Positions 1 through 5,169 of a DNA stretch of 7,413 bases are shown in pieces. Each line of letters starts with the position of its first letter. Position 1 is the first letter of the stretch. A model generated the notes under the pieces. The model ran no database searches, was not told the origin of the DNA, and worked only from the letters and a program-made list of their open reading frames with translations. This DNA is from Hyphomicrobiales bacterium. Its GTDB lineage: Bacteria; Pseudomonadota; Alphaproteobacteria; Rhizobiales; Hyphomicrobiaceae. The translations under genes were made by a program, and so were the position numbers. The stretch lies in NCBI GenBank assembly GCA_017304275.1, contig JAFKKW010000416.1:1-7413 (forward strand), written 5' to 3'.

Positions 1-56
1 GTGCGTGGCAAATCTGTAACCATGTCTTCGTCTCAACTCTGAAAAGGAGATCAAGG

Positions 57-233
57 ATGGCGCTTTCGGCTCATCTTCAGGAACTCTCAGAGAAGCACCG
101 GCAACTCGAGCGTCGGATTGAAGAGGAGACGTCAAGACCCGGTTCGGACGATCTTGCGATCCGCCGGCTGAAGCAGGAAAAACTGAAACTCAAGGACGAA
201 ATCGTCAGACTGGCAACTGAAACGCGTCACTGA
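57..233 (+). CDS. YdcH-like DUF465 small coiled-coil protein
   Basis: This encodes a 58-residue, highly charged, probably all-helical protein. The pattern of leucine and isoleucine every three to four residues between Glu, Lys and Arg (LQELSEKHRQLERRIEEE near the start, IRRLKQEKLKLKDEIVRL near the end), with a short Pro-Gly turn at about residue 28, is that of the YdcH/DUF465 family: two helices forming an antiparallel hairpin or coiled coil. Family members are usually 55 to 80 residues, so it looks complete. The ATG is preceded by AGGAGA at 45-50 with a 6-base spacer, which fixes the start. No biochemical function is established for the family. The codon use is less GC-biased than in the other genes of the window. 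It appears to be transcribed alone or as the last gene of a unit entering from the left, with hairpins at 247-283 and 325-352 behind it. Confidence 0.85.
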   Translation: MALSAHLQELSEKHRQLERRIEEETSRPGSDDLAIRRLKQEKLKLKDEIVRLATETRH

Positions 234-246
234 TACCACCCCAAGG

Positions 247-283
247 CGCTGCGACCGCAGCCCGCGCGGCTGCTATCGCAGCG
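247..283 (+). other. Strong two-part hairpin behind the DUF465 gene
   Basis: CGCTGCGA (247-254) is exactly complementary to TCGCAGCG (276-283). Inside it GCAGCC (257-262) pairs with GGCTGC (268-273). The two helices are separated by a symmetric 2x2 internal loop (CC/TA) and closed by a 5-base loop, giving 14 base pairs in a 37-base stretch. It begins 13 bases after the DUF465 stop codon. No T-run follows, so it is not a textbook intrinsic terminator. It may protect the 3' end of the message, act together with the next hairpin, or belong to a small RNA. Confidence 0.6.
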
Positions 284-324
284 GAGGTGGCTCAACAGTT
301 CCCCCAAATCATCAATCTTGAACG

Positions 325-355
325 CGCGAGACTGCGAAGCTGCGGTCTCGCGTTT
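325..355 (+). terminator. Terminator-like hairpin for the DUF465 transcript
   Basis: CGCGAGAC (325-332) and GTCTCGCG (345-352) are perfect inverted arms. The stem can be extended inward by four pairs, two of them G-U. It is followed by TTTGTCTAT, a weak T-rich tail in the plus direction. On the minus strand no T-rich tract follows, so it better fits a terminator of plus-strand transcription ending the DUF465 message about 90 bases after its stop. The imperfect tail keeps confidence moderate. Confidence 0.5.
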
Positions 356-439
356 GTCTATGCAGACCTCACGCGGCGCTTTTGCGTGCCCCTGCCGGTA
401 ACGGTTTGGCGCGGGCTGTCCCTCCCCAAACGTGTCTGG

Positions 440-459
440 ACCCCGTCTTTCGACGGGGT
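440..459. repeat. Perfect 8-bp hairpin inside the palindromic element
   Basis: ACCCCGTC (440-447) pairs with GACGGGGT (452-459) around a 4-base loop TTTC. It is the central palindrome of the left unit of the 430-557 element. No T-run follows on either strand. Confidence 0.55.
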
Positions 460-511
460 GACGGCGAGAGTGGGCTGGCCGGCATCCGCACTACCTACGT
501 CGTCCCGGCAT

Positions 512-535
512 CATGGCGGAGCCATGCTCCGCATG
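512..535. repeat. Imperfect hairpin inside the palindromic element
   Basis: CATG-G-CGGAG (512-521) faces CTCCG-CATG (527-535) around CCATG, with one bulged G. It is the palindrome of the right unit of the 430-557 element. It lies about 60 bases past the stop of the minus-strand acyl-CoA synthetase and might mark the end of that transcript, but there is no T-run to support a terminator call. Confidence 0.4.
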
Positions 536-597
536 GACGGCCAGGATCCAGACACGTGCGCCGTAGTGTAAGGCCGAACGTATCAGCTACACGGGCG

Positions 598-2226
598 TCA
601 GGCGTCCTTCGCCATCTCTCGCAGCTTGAATTTCTGGATCTTGCCGGTCGAGGTCTTGGGGACCTCGGTGAAGACGACGCGGCGCGGGGCCTTGTAGTGG
701 GCGAGCCGCTCGCGGCACCAGGCGATGATCGCGTCCTCGCTGACAGCGGCGCCCGGCCTCAGCTCGACAAAGGCGCACGGAGTCTCGCCCCATTTGTCGT
801 CCGGCTTGGCCACCACGGCGCAGACGAGGACGTCGGGGTGCTTGTAGAGCACGTCCTCGACCTCGATCGAGGAGATGTTCTCGCCGCCCGAGATGATGAC
901 GTCCTTCGAGCGGTCCTTGAGCTGGATGTAGCCATCGGGGTGCAGCACGCCGAGATCGCCGGAGTGGAACCAGCCGCCGGCGAAAGCCTCGGCTGTGGCC
1001 TCGGGGTTCTTGAGATAGCCCTTCATGACGATGTTGCCGCGGAACATGACCTCGCCCAGCGTCTCGCCGTCGGCCGGGACCTCGGTCATGGTCGTCGGGT
1101 CCATGACGGTGAGGCCCTCGAGCGCGGGATAGCGCACGCCCTGGCGCGCGCGCCTGGCGTCCTTCTCGGGCTTGGGCAGCGAGTCCCAGGCGCTGTGCCA
1201 TTCGTTGAGGGTGGCGGGACCGTAGGTTTCGGTGAGGCCGTAGAGGTGCGTTAGCGCGAAGCCTGCCTCGTTCATGCGCGCCATCACCTCTTCGGGGGGC
1301 GGCGCGGCGGCGTGGTTGAACGCCACGCGGTGCGTGATCTCGCGCTTCTCCTCCGACTTGGCGTTGAGCAGCGTCGCCATGACGATGGGAGCGCCGGAGA
1401 GGTTCGTCACCTTGTGGTCGACGATGGCGTCGTACATGGCCTTGGCGCGTACCCACCGGAGGCAGACATGCGTGCCGTAGACGACCGACAGCGTCCACGG
1501 GAAGCACCAGCCGTTGCAGTGGAACATCGGCAGCGTCCACAGGTAGACGGGAAAGCGCGCCATGCCGGTGGCGATGGTGTTGGCGTAGCACATGAGCGCC
1601 GCGCCGCGGTGGTGATAGACGACGCCCTTGGGATTGCCGGTGGTGCCGGAGGTGTAGTTGAGGGCGATGGCGTCCCACTCGTCGTCCGGCATGCGCCAGG
1701 CGAAATCGGGGTCACCCGACATCAGCAGCGTCTCGTAGTCGAGATCCGAGAGCGGCGGGCCGAGGTCCGGGAACTCGGTGTCGTGGTAGTCGATGATCAG
1801 CGGTTTGTTTCCGGCGAGGGCCAGCGCCTCGGTCATCAGGGGCGTGAACTCGCGGTCCGAGATCAGGATCTTGGAACCGGCGTGATCGAGCTGGAAGGCG
1901 AGGATCGGCGCGTCGAGGCGCGTGTTCAGGCAGTGCAGCACGGCGCCCGTCATGGGCACGGCGTAGTGCGCTTCCAGCATGGCGGGCGTGTTGGGGAGCA
2001 TCACGGACACGGTATCGCCGGGGCCGACGCCGCGGGCCACCAGAGCGGCGGCAAGGCGGCGGGCGCGGGCGTAAAAGTCGCGGTAGCTCCTGCGCAGGTT
2101 GCCGTGGATGATCGCGACGTGGTCGGGATGGACCGTGGCGGCCCGCTCGAGAAGACCGATCGGCGTCAGCGGCTGGTAGTTGGCCGGGTTTTTGTCGAGG
2201 CCGACGGAGTAGGGGTTCTGGCTCAT
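598..2226 (-). CDS. Acyl-CoA synthetase (AMP-forming, medium-chain/DmdB-like)
   Basis: This is an acyl-CoA ligase of the ANL superfamily, 542 residues, the full usual length. It activates a carboxylic acid with ATP to an acyl-adenylate and then transfers it to coenzyme A in the cytoplasm. All core motifs are present: phosphate loop YTSGTTGNPKG (191-201), YGLTETYGP (329-337), the HSGDLG aspartate (421-426), the KDRSKD hinge (437-442), GGENISS (447-453) and the C-terminal catalytic lysine K529 in PKTSTGKIQKF. The opening GLDKNPANYQPLTP and the block LWTLPMFHCNGWCFPWT are typical of the proteobacterial acyl-CoA synthetase subgroup that also includes methylmercaptopropionate-CoA ligase DmdB and plant acyl-activating enzymes. 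The exact substrate cannot be told from sequence. The usual glycines just before AAPP are replaced by N304-H305. The ATG lacks a clear Shine-Dalgarno but matches the conserved N-terminus. Confidence 0.93.
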   Translation of the reverse strand: MSQNPYSVGLDKNPANYQPLTPIGLLERAATVHPDHVAIIHGNLRRSYRDFYARARRLAAALVARGVGPGDTVSVMLPNTPAMLEAHYAVPMTGAVLHCLNTRLDAPILAFQLDHAGSKILISDREFTPLMTEALALAGNKPLIIDYHDTEFPDLGPPLSDLDYETLLMSGDPDFAWRMPDDEWDAIALNYTSGTTGNPKGVVYHHRGAALMCYANTIATGMARFPVYLWTLPMFHCNGWCFPWTLSVVYGTHVCLRWVRAKAMYDAIVDHKVTNLSGAPIVMATLLNAKSEEKREITHRVAFNHAAAPPPEEVMARMNEAGFALTHLYGLTETYGPATLNEWHSAWDSLPKPEKDARRARQGVRYPALEGLTVMDPTTMTEVPADGETLGEVMFRGNIVMKGYLKNPEATAEAFAGGWFHSGDLGVLHPDGYIQLKDRSKDVIISGGENISSIEVEDVLYKHPDVLVCAVVAKPDDKWGETPCAFVELRPGAAVSEDAIIAWCRERLAHYKAPRRVVFTEVPKTSTGKIQKFKLREMAKDA

Positions 2227-2256
2227 CAGACGCTTGGCTTTTTTGATTTGTCCGTT

Positions 2257-2285
2257 TTTCTAGCGAAGGCGGCACGTGGCGGCAA
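2257..2285 (-). promoter_or_regulatory. Sigma70-like promoter of the acyl-CoA synthetase gene
   Basis: Read on the minus strand, TTGCCG (2285-2280) is separated by exactly 17 bases from TAGAAA (2262-2257). Each hexamer matches four of six consensus positions. Transcription would start near 2250, giving a leader of about 24 bases. The leader is A-rich just before the start codon and has no strong ribosome-binding site. Confidence 0.45.
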
Positions 2286-2393
2286 CGTTGAACCGCAGGC
2301 AGGCGTCGCGACGGCGGCGAGACGCGGTGCCTTTGCCAATGCTTTGGGCAGATTGCAGGCTCGAATTCTGTCGTGGAGGGGGTGATCCGGGGA

Positions 2394-2421
2394 TTGTCCG
2401 GCGCGCGCGGCCCTATAGAAT
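2394..2421 (+). promoter_or_regulatory. Sigma70-like promoter of the 28-residue membrane protein gene
   Basis: TTGTCC (2394-2399) lies 16 bases before TAGAAT (2416-2421), four of six and five of six matches to the consensus. Transcription would begin near 2428 and give a leader of about 37 bases to the ATG at 2465. The overlapping TATAGA (2414-2419) is an alternative -10 with a 14-base spacer. The promoter points away from the acyl-CoA synthetase promoter, so the two transcripts diverge. Confidence 0.45.
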
Positions 2422-2453
2422 TCCCGGGGTGTGCTCGTCAGGTCCTCGTTGCA

Positions 2454-2459
2454 GGGAGG
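2454..2459 (+). promoter_or_regulatory. Strong Shine-Dalgarno of the small membrane protein gene
   Basis: GGGAGG sits 5 bases before the ATG at 2465, near-ideal composition and spacing. It decides the start: the same frame is open further upstream to 2276, but no comparable site precedes that ATG, and the intervening residues look like chance coding. Confidence 0.6.
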
Positions 2460-2464
2460 CGGGA

Positions 2465-2551
2465 ATGACGGAACCGCAATTGGAGACCACCGCTCTGTGG
2501 CTGCTGGTGGTGGCGGTGCTGGTGCTGATGGCGCCGTGGGCGCTCATGTAA
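2465..2551 (+). CDS. 28-residue single-span membrane protein, unrecognised
   Basis: A very short gene for a 28-residue protein: a polar N-terminus (MTEPQLETT) followed by a hydrophobic stretch from about residue 10 to 27 (LWLLVVAVLVLMAPWAL), enough for one membrane helix. The acidic N-terminus and the absence of positive charge give no clear orientation. Support comes from a consensus-like promoter at 2394-2421, GGGAGG at the right distance, an immediate TAA and a GC-rich hairpin at 2588-2618 behind it. I do not recognise the family. Tiny one-helix proteins often regulate or stabilise larger membrane complexes, but nothing here names a partner. It is divergent from the acyl-CoA synthetase gene and separated by about 360 bases from the next gene, so it looks like its own transcription unit. 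Confidence 0.55.
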   Translation: MTEPQLETTALWLLVVAVLVLMAPWALM

Positions 2552-2587
2552 GGCCGCAGTCTTGTGCGCCGCCGGTGCAAAGCGCAT

Positions 2588-2618
2588 CGGCGCGGCTGGG
2601 TTTTCCCGGTCCGCGCCG
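2588..2618 (+). terminator. GC-rich hairpin behind the small membrane protein gene
   Basis: CGGCGCGG (2588-2595) pairs perfectly with CCGCGCCG (2611-2618). CTGGG (2596-2600) pairs with CCCGG (2605-2609, one G-U pair) around a TTTT loop, leaving T2610 bulged. The 13-bp stem begins 36 bases after the TAA of the small gene. No T-run follows, so it could be a factor-assisted terminator or a message-stabilising structure. Confidence 0.45.
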
Positions 2619-2689
2619 CATGCTGTCAAACCCTGTCAACTTCTGAGCTGCCGTCTTGCGCGGCCATGACTGGACATTGCCACAGCAAG

Positions 2690-2720
2690 TTGGAGATCCT
2701 CTTAAAAAGTCTGCTTAATA
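2690..2720 (+). promoter_or_regulatory. Candidate promoter of the DUF4170-exporter operon
   Basis: TTGGAG (2690-2695) and TTAATA (2715-2720) preceded by TG at 2712-2713 (extended -10 style) form a weak match with a long 19-base spacer. It overlaps the tandem repeat at 2701-2724. The location in an AT-rich patch is better support than the hexamers themselves. The leader would be about 180 bases. Confidence 0.22.
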
Positions 2721-2724
2721 AGTC
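2701..2724. repeat. Tandem 11-bp repeat, possible operator
   Basis: CTTAAAAAGTC (2701-2711) and CTTAATAAGTC (2714-2724) differ at one position and are spaced 13 bases apart start to start. The second copy contains the odd-length palindrome CTTA-A-TAAG. They lie in the only AT-rich patch ahead of the DUF4170 gene, as expected of a pair of regulator half-sites. The TTAA motifs are 9 bases apart, not the 7 of a CtrA site. No regulator can be named. Confidence 0.35.
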
Positions 2725-2908
2725 CTTTGCAGGAGCGAAAAGCCGGTTTTGGCGGCGGGTGCCGGCCAACGATGGCGATTTTCACGGAAATTGGGCAAAA
2801 AAGCCGCGCCCGGGCGAGAGGCCGGGGTGCCTTGAACGCCGTCCCGGTATGGGGCAGGAAATAAGCTCGTAGCCACGGCGCCGCCGCGCCGCTAACAGAG
2901 GATCCGGA

Positions 2909-3169
2909 ATGAGCGAGCGCGAGTCGTCTCCCAAGCAACTTCTACACCTCGTTTTTGGGGGCGAGCTGCGCGATCTCGAGGGGATCGAGTTCAAGGATCT
3001 CAACGGTCTCGACATCGTCGGAATCTATCCGAATTATGCCGAGGCGCTGGTGGCCTGGAGGGGTGCGGCGCAGAGGACCGTCGACAACGCGGCGATGCGC
3101 TATTTCATCGTGCACATGCATCGCCTGCTCGAGCCTGATGGCGTCGACGCCGGCAAGGCGCGGACCTGA
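2909..3169 (+). CDS. DUF4170 family protein
   Basis: This encodes an 86-residue protein without signal peptide or membrane segment. The core LLHLVFGGELRD (residues 10-21), FKDLNGLDIVGIYPNY (28-43), AWRGAAQRTVDNA (49-61) and MRYFIVHMHRLLEP (62-75) is the pattern of the DUF4170 family of alphaproteobacteria, short soluble proteins of unknown function that tend to lie near lipid A and Kdo-transfer genes. GAGGA (2898-2902) is 6 bases before the ATG, a good ribosome-binding site. The length agrees with the family, with a slightly longer polar N-terminus. The exporter gene follows 83 bases later on the same strand, so the two probably share a transcript. The recurring genomic company suggests an accessory role in envelope lipid assembly. 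That is inference; no catalytic residues can be pointed to. Confidence 0.85.
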   Translation: MSERESSPKQLLHLVFGGELRDLEGIEFKDLNGLDIVGIYPNYAEALVAWRGAAQRTVDNAAMRYFIVHMHRLLEPDGVDAGKART

Positions 3170-3252
3170 GTGGCGGACCGTTCGCACCGCGAGCGCGCGT
3201 CAATCGCGGCCTGCGTGCGGCCGGTGCATCCGGGCAAAAACGCGACGAGGGA

Positions 3253-5094
3253 ATGGTGAGCAGGGCGAAGGACGTAGCCGATCAGCCGCGTGCGCCGAAA
3301 CCCGCGCGGCGGGCGCTGGACGCGCACTCGCGTCTGCTTCTCAAACGTTTCATCGCCGACTGGATCCAGCCCCGGTGGCGGCAACTCGCGGTGGCGGGTG
3401 TGCTCACCGCGGCGCTGGCGGTGGCGACCGGCGCCTATCCGATGGTCATCAAGTTCTCGTTCGACAAGCTGCTGGCTGGTGACGTGTCCTGGCTGCCGCT
3501 GGTGCTCGGCGTGATCATGGCCATCACACTCGCGCGCAGCGTGCTGCTCTATTTCCAGACGGTGGCGACGCAGCGCATCGGGCTTCGGCTGGCGGCCGAC
3601 ATGCAGAGCACGACGTTCCGCCACCTCATGAATGCCGACTATGCGCGGCTGACGCGGGATACGCCCGGCCGCATGATGTCGAAGCTCACCAACGACATCC
3701 AGTTCATCCAGCAGGCAACGCTCGCCTCGCTCAATTCCGCCATGCGCGACTCGATGTCGGTGATCGCGCTGGTGGGATCGATGTTCTACCTCGACTGGAT
3801 GATCTCGCTCGTGGTGCTCGGGGTCTATCCGTTCGCGGTGGTGCCGATCGTCACCATCGCGCGGCGCGTGCGGCGCAACTCGACGCGCACCCAGGCGCAG
3901 CTCGGCGGCATGACCTCGCTGCTCGCCGAGAAGCTCGGGGCGACGCGCCTGATCAAGACGTTCCGGCTCGAGGATTATGCATCCGGGCGCATGAACGCGG
4001 CCTTCGAGGAGGTGTTCCGGCTCAAGCTCAAAGGCGTTGCCGTGAAGGCCCGGCTCGAAGCGCTGCTCGAGGCGCTGGGAGGCTTCGCCGTCGCCGGCGT
4101 GATCCTGATCGCCTACTGGCGCATCTCCAGCGGCGCCTCGACGGTCGGCGACTTCATGGGACTGACGGCGGCGCTGTTGATGGCCGCGCAACCGCTGAAG
4201 GCGGTCGGCGGGCTGATGGCGCGCGTGCAGGAGGGCCTCGCCGCCATCGAGAGCATCTACGGCATTCTCGACGAGAAGCCGTCCAACACGGATCGGCCCG
4301 GTGCCAAGCCGCTGGTCGTCAAGGACGGCGCAGTCGCCTTCGACCATGTCGATTTCCACTATGGCGATGCGTCCATACCGGCCGTCTCCGATTTCAATCT
4401 CGCGGTTGGCGGCGGGCGCACGGTTGCGCTGGTCGGACGGTCGGGAGCCGGCAAGTCGACCATCGTCAACCTGGTGCCGCGGCTGTTCGATGTGACGGGC
4501 GGCGCGATCCGCATCGACGGGCAGGACATCCGGGAGGTGACGCTGGGGTCGCTGAGGTCGTCGATCGCGCTCGTCAGCCAGGACGTGACGCTGTTCGACG
4601 ACACGATCCGCATGAACATCGCGCTGGGCCGGCTCGATGCGACCGAGGACGAGATCGTGGCGGCGGCGAAGGCGGCCGCAGCGCATGAATTCATCCTGGC
4701 CCAGCCGGAGGGGTATGCGACGGTGATCGGCGACCGGGGCGTGCGGCTTTCGGGGGGACAGCGCCAGCGGCTCGCGCTCGCGGCGGCGATCCTCAAGAAC
4801 GCGCCGATCCTGCTCCTCGACGAGGCGACGAGCGCGCTCGACACGCAGTCGGAGCGACTCGTGCAGCAGGCGCTCGCGGACTTCACCAAAGGGCGCACCA
4901 CGATCGTGATCGCGCATCGGCTGTCGACGGTGCAGAACGCGGATCTGATCGGTGTCATGGACGCGGGCACGCTGGTCGAGGTGGGTTCGCACAGCGACCT
5001 CATCGCACGCAACGGGGCCTACGCGCGGCTGGTGCGGGCGCAGCTTCTTTCGGATACCGACGCGGCGCCGCCGGTGGGGGTGCCGCTCAATTGA
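3253..5094 (+). CDS. MsbA-like ABC exporter (fused permease and ATPase)
   Basis: A 613-residue half-transporter that would work as a homodimer in the inner membrane, probably flipping lipid A-core or another lipid. The membrane domain comes first, with hydrophobic spans at about residues 45-66, 81-101, 160-180, 183-203, 272-291 and 300-313. The ATPase domain shows Walker A GRSGAGKST (395-403, K401), Q-loop Q443, signature LSGGQRQR (499-506), Walker B ILLLDEATSALD (519-530, E524) and H-loop H555. Nothing essential is missing. MsbA function is inferred from the type I exporter fold and the nearby waaA; other lipid or peptide exporters have the same architecture. Start: GAGG at 3247-3250 is only 2 bases from the ATG at 3253 but 5 from the in-frame GTG at 3256, so translation may begin at the GTG. 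A long open frame on the opposite strand is a GC-codon shadow. Confidence 0.92.
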   Translation: MVSRAKDVADQPRAPKPARRALDAHSRLLLKRFIADWIQPRWRQLAVAGVLTAALAVATGAYPMVIKFSFDKLLAGDVSWLPLVLGVIMAITLARSVLLYFQTVATQRIGLRLAADMQSTTFRHLMNADYARLTRDTPGRMMSKLTNDIQFIQQATLASLNSAMRDSMSVIALVGSMFYLDWMISLVVLGVYPFAVVPIVTIARRVRRNSTRTQAQLGGMTSLLAEKLGATRLIKTFRLEDYASGRMNAAFEEVFRLKLKGVAVKARLEALLEALGGFAVAGVILIAYWRISSGASTVGDFMGLTAALLMAAQPLKAVGGLMARVQEGLAAIESIYGILDEKPSNTDRPGAKPLVVKDGAVAFDHVDFHYGDASIPAVSDFNLAVGGGRTVALVGRSGAGKSTIVNLVPRLFDVTGGAIRIDGQDIREVTLGSLRSSIALVSQDVTLFDDTIRMNIALGRLDATEDEIVAAAKAAAAHEFILAQPEGYATVIGDRGVRLSGGQRQRLALAAAILKNAPILLLDEATSALDTQSERLVQQALADFTKGRTTIVIAHRLSTVQNADLIGVMDAGTLVEVGSHSDLIARNGAYARLVRAQLLSDTDAAPPVGVPLN

Positions 5095-5169
5095 GGCTTT
5101 CGGCACGCGGGATCAGGCACGCGGCATTCGGGGATTGACCGGATCCGGTGGCTTGCACACCGATTGTCG
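5095..5169. other. Convergent junction without clear terminator
   Basis: These 75 bases separate the ends of the exporter and phosphatase genes. They contain the perfect 12-bp palindrome ACCGGATCCGGT (5138-5149) and a direct repeat GGCACGCGG (5102-5110 and 5116-5124, period 14). There is no stem followed by a T-run on either strand, so an intrinsic bidirectional terminator is not evident. Confidence 0.4.

Larger units (their letters stand above)
430..557. repeat. REP/BIME-like palindromic element with 11-bp inverted ends
   Basis: The ends are perfect inverted repeats: ACGTGTCTGGA (430-440) and TCCAGACACGT (547-557). Each end opens a similar unit. The left one runs as GTGTCTGGACCCC, an 8-bp hairpin (440-447 with 452-459), then GGGTGACG (456-463). 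The right one, read on the minus strand, runs as GTGTCTGGATCC, an imperfect hairpin, then GGGACGACG (498-506). The region therefore looks like two units of an intergenic palindromic repeat facing each other, as in BIMEs, or a small MITE-like element. No coding sequence inside it can be supported. Whether it is repeated elsewhere in the genome cannot be seen here. Confidence 0.5.
2552..2908. other. Gene-free stretch before the DUF4170 gene
   Basis: I find no supportable gene in these 357 bases. Frames that are open here lack a good ribosome-binding site and look like chance coding. The stretch holds the hairpin at 2588-2618, a direct repeat CTGTCAA at 2623-2629 and 2633-2639 (period 10), a tandem 11-bp repeat at 2701-2724, and an AT-rich patch around 2690-2725 that is the likeliest promoter region for the downstream operon. 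Confidence 0.5.

Noticed and set aside
1..42. Frame 1 is open from the left edge to TGA at 40-42, possibly the tail of an upstream gene
   Set aside because: Thirteen codons are too few to distinguish a real C-terminus from chance, and nothing in them is recognisable.
382..1254. A 290-codon plus-strand frame overlapping the 3' half of the acyl-CoA synthetase
   Set aside because: Antisense to a conserved enzyme, without family resemblance or a ribosome-binding site.
587..1678. A 363-codon minus-strand frame shifted against the acyl-CoA synthetase
   Set aside because: It overlaps the correct frame of the synthetase on the same strand and encodes Arg/His-rich sequence; the in-frame enzyme is intact, so no frameshift is implied.
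1312..2385. A 357-codon plus-strand frame overlapping the 5' half of the acyl-CoA synthetase
   Set aside because: Antisense shadow with Gly/Val/Arg/His-rich low-information composition.
2276..2551. A 91-residue version of the small membrane protein starting upstream
   Set aside because: The extra N-terminal residues cover the promoter-like region and look random; the strong Shine-Dalgarno supports the ATG at 2465 instead.
2702..2718. Possible CtrA binding site (TTAA-N7-TTAA) in the tandem repeat
   Set aside because: The two TTAA motifs are 9 bases apart, not 7, so it does not fit the consensus.
2564..2872. A 102-codon frame in the gap before the DUF4170 gene
   Set aside because: No ribosome-binding site, no family pattern, and it runs through the hairpin, the tandem repeat and the AT-rich patch.
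3100..5106. A 668-codon open frame on the minus strand across the exporter gene
   Set aside because: It is antisense to a well-supported ABC exporter with all motifs. Its protein is extremely rich in Arg, His and Asp with no recognisable domain, as expected when GC-rich third positions remove stops on the other strand.
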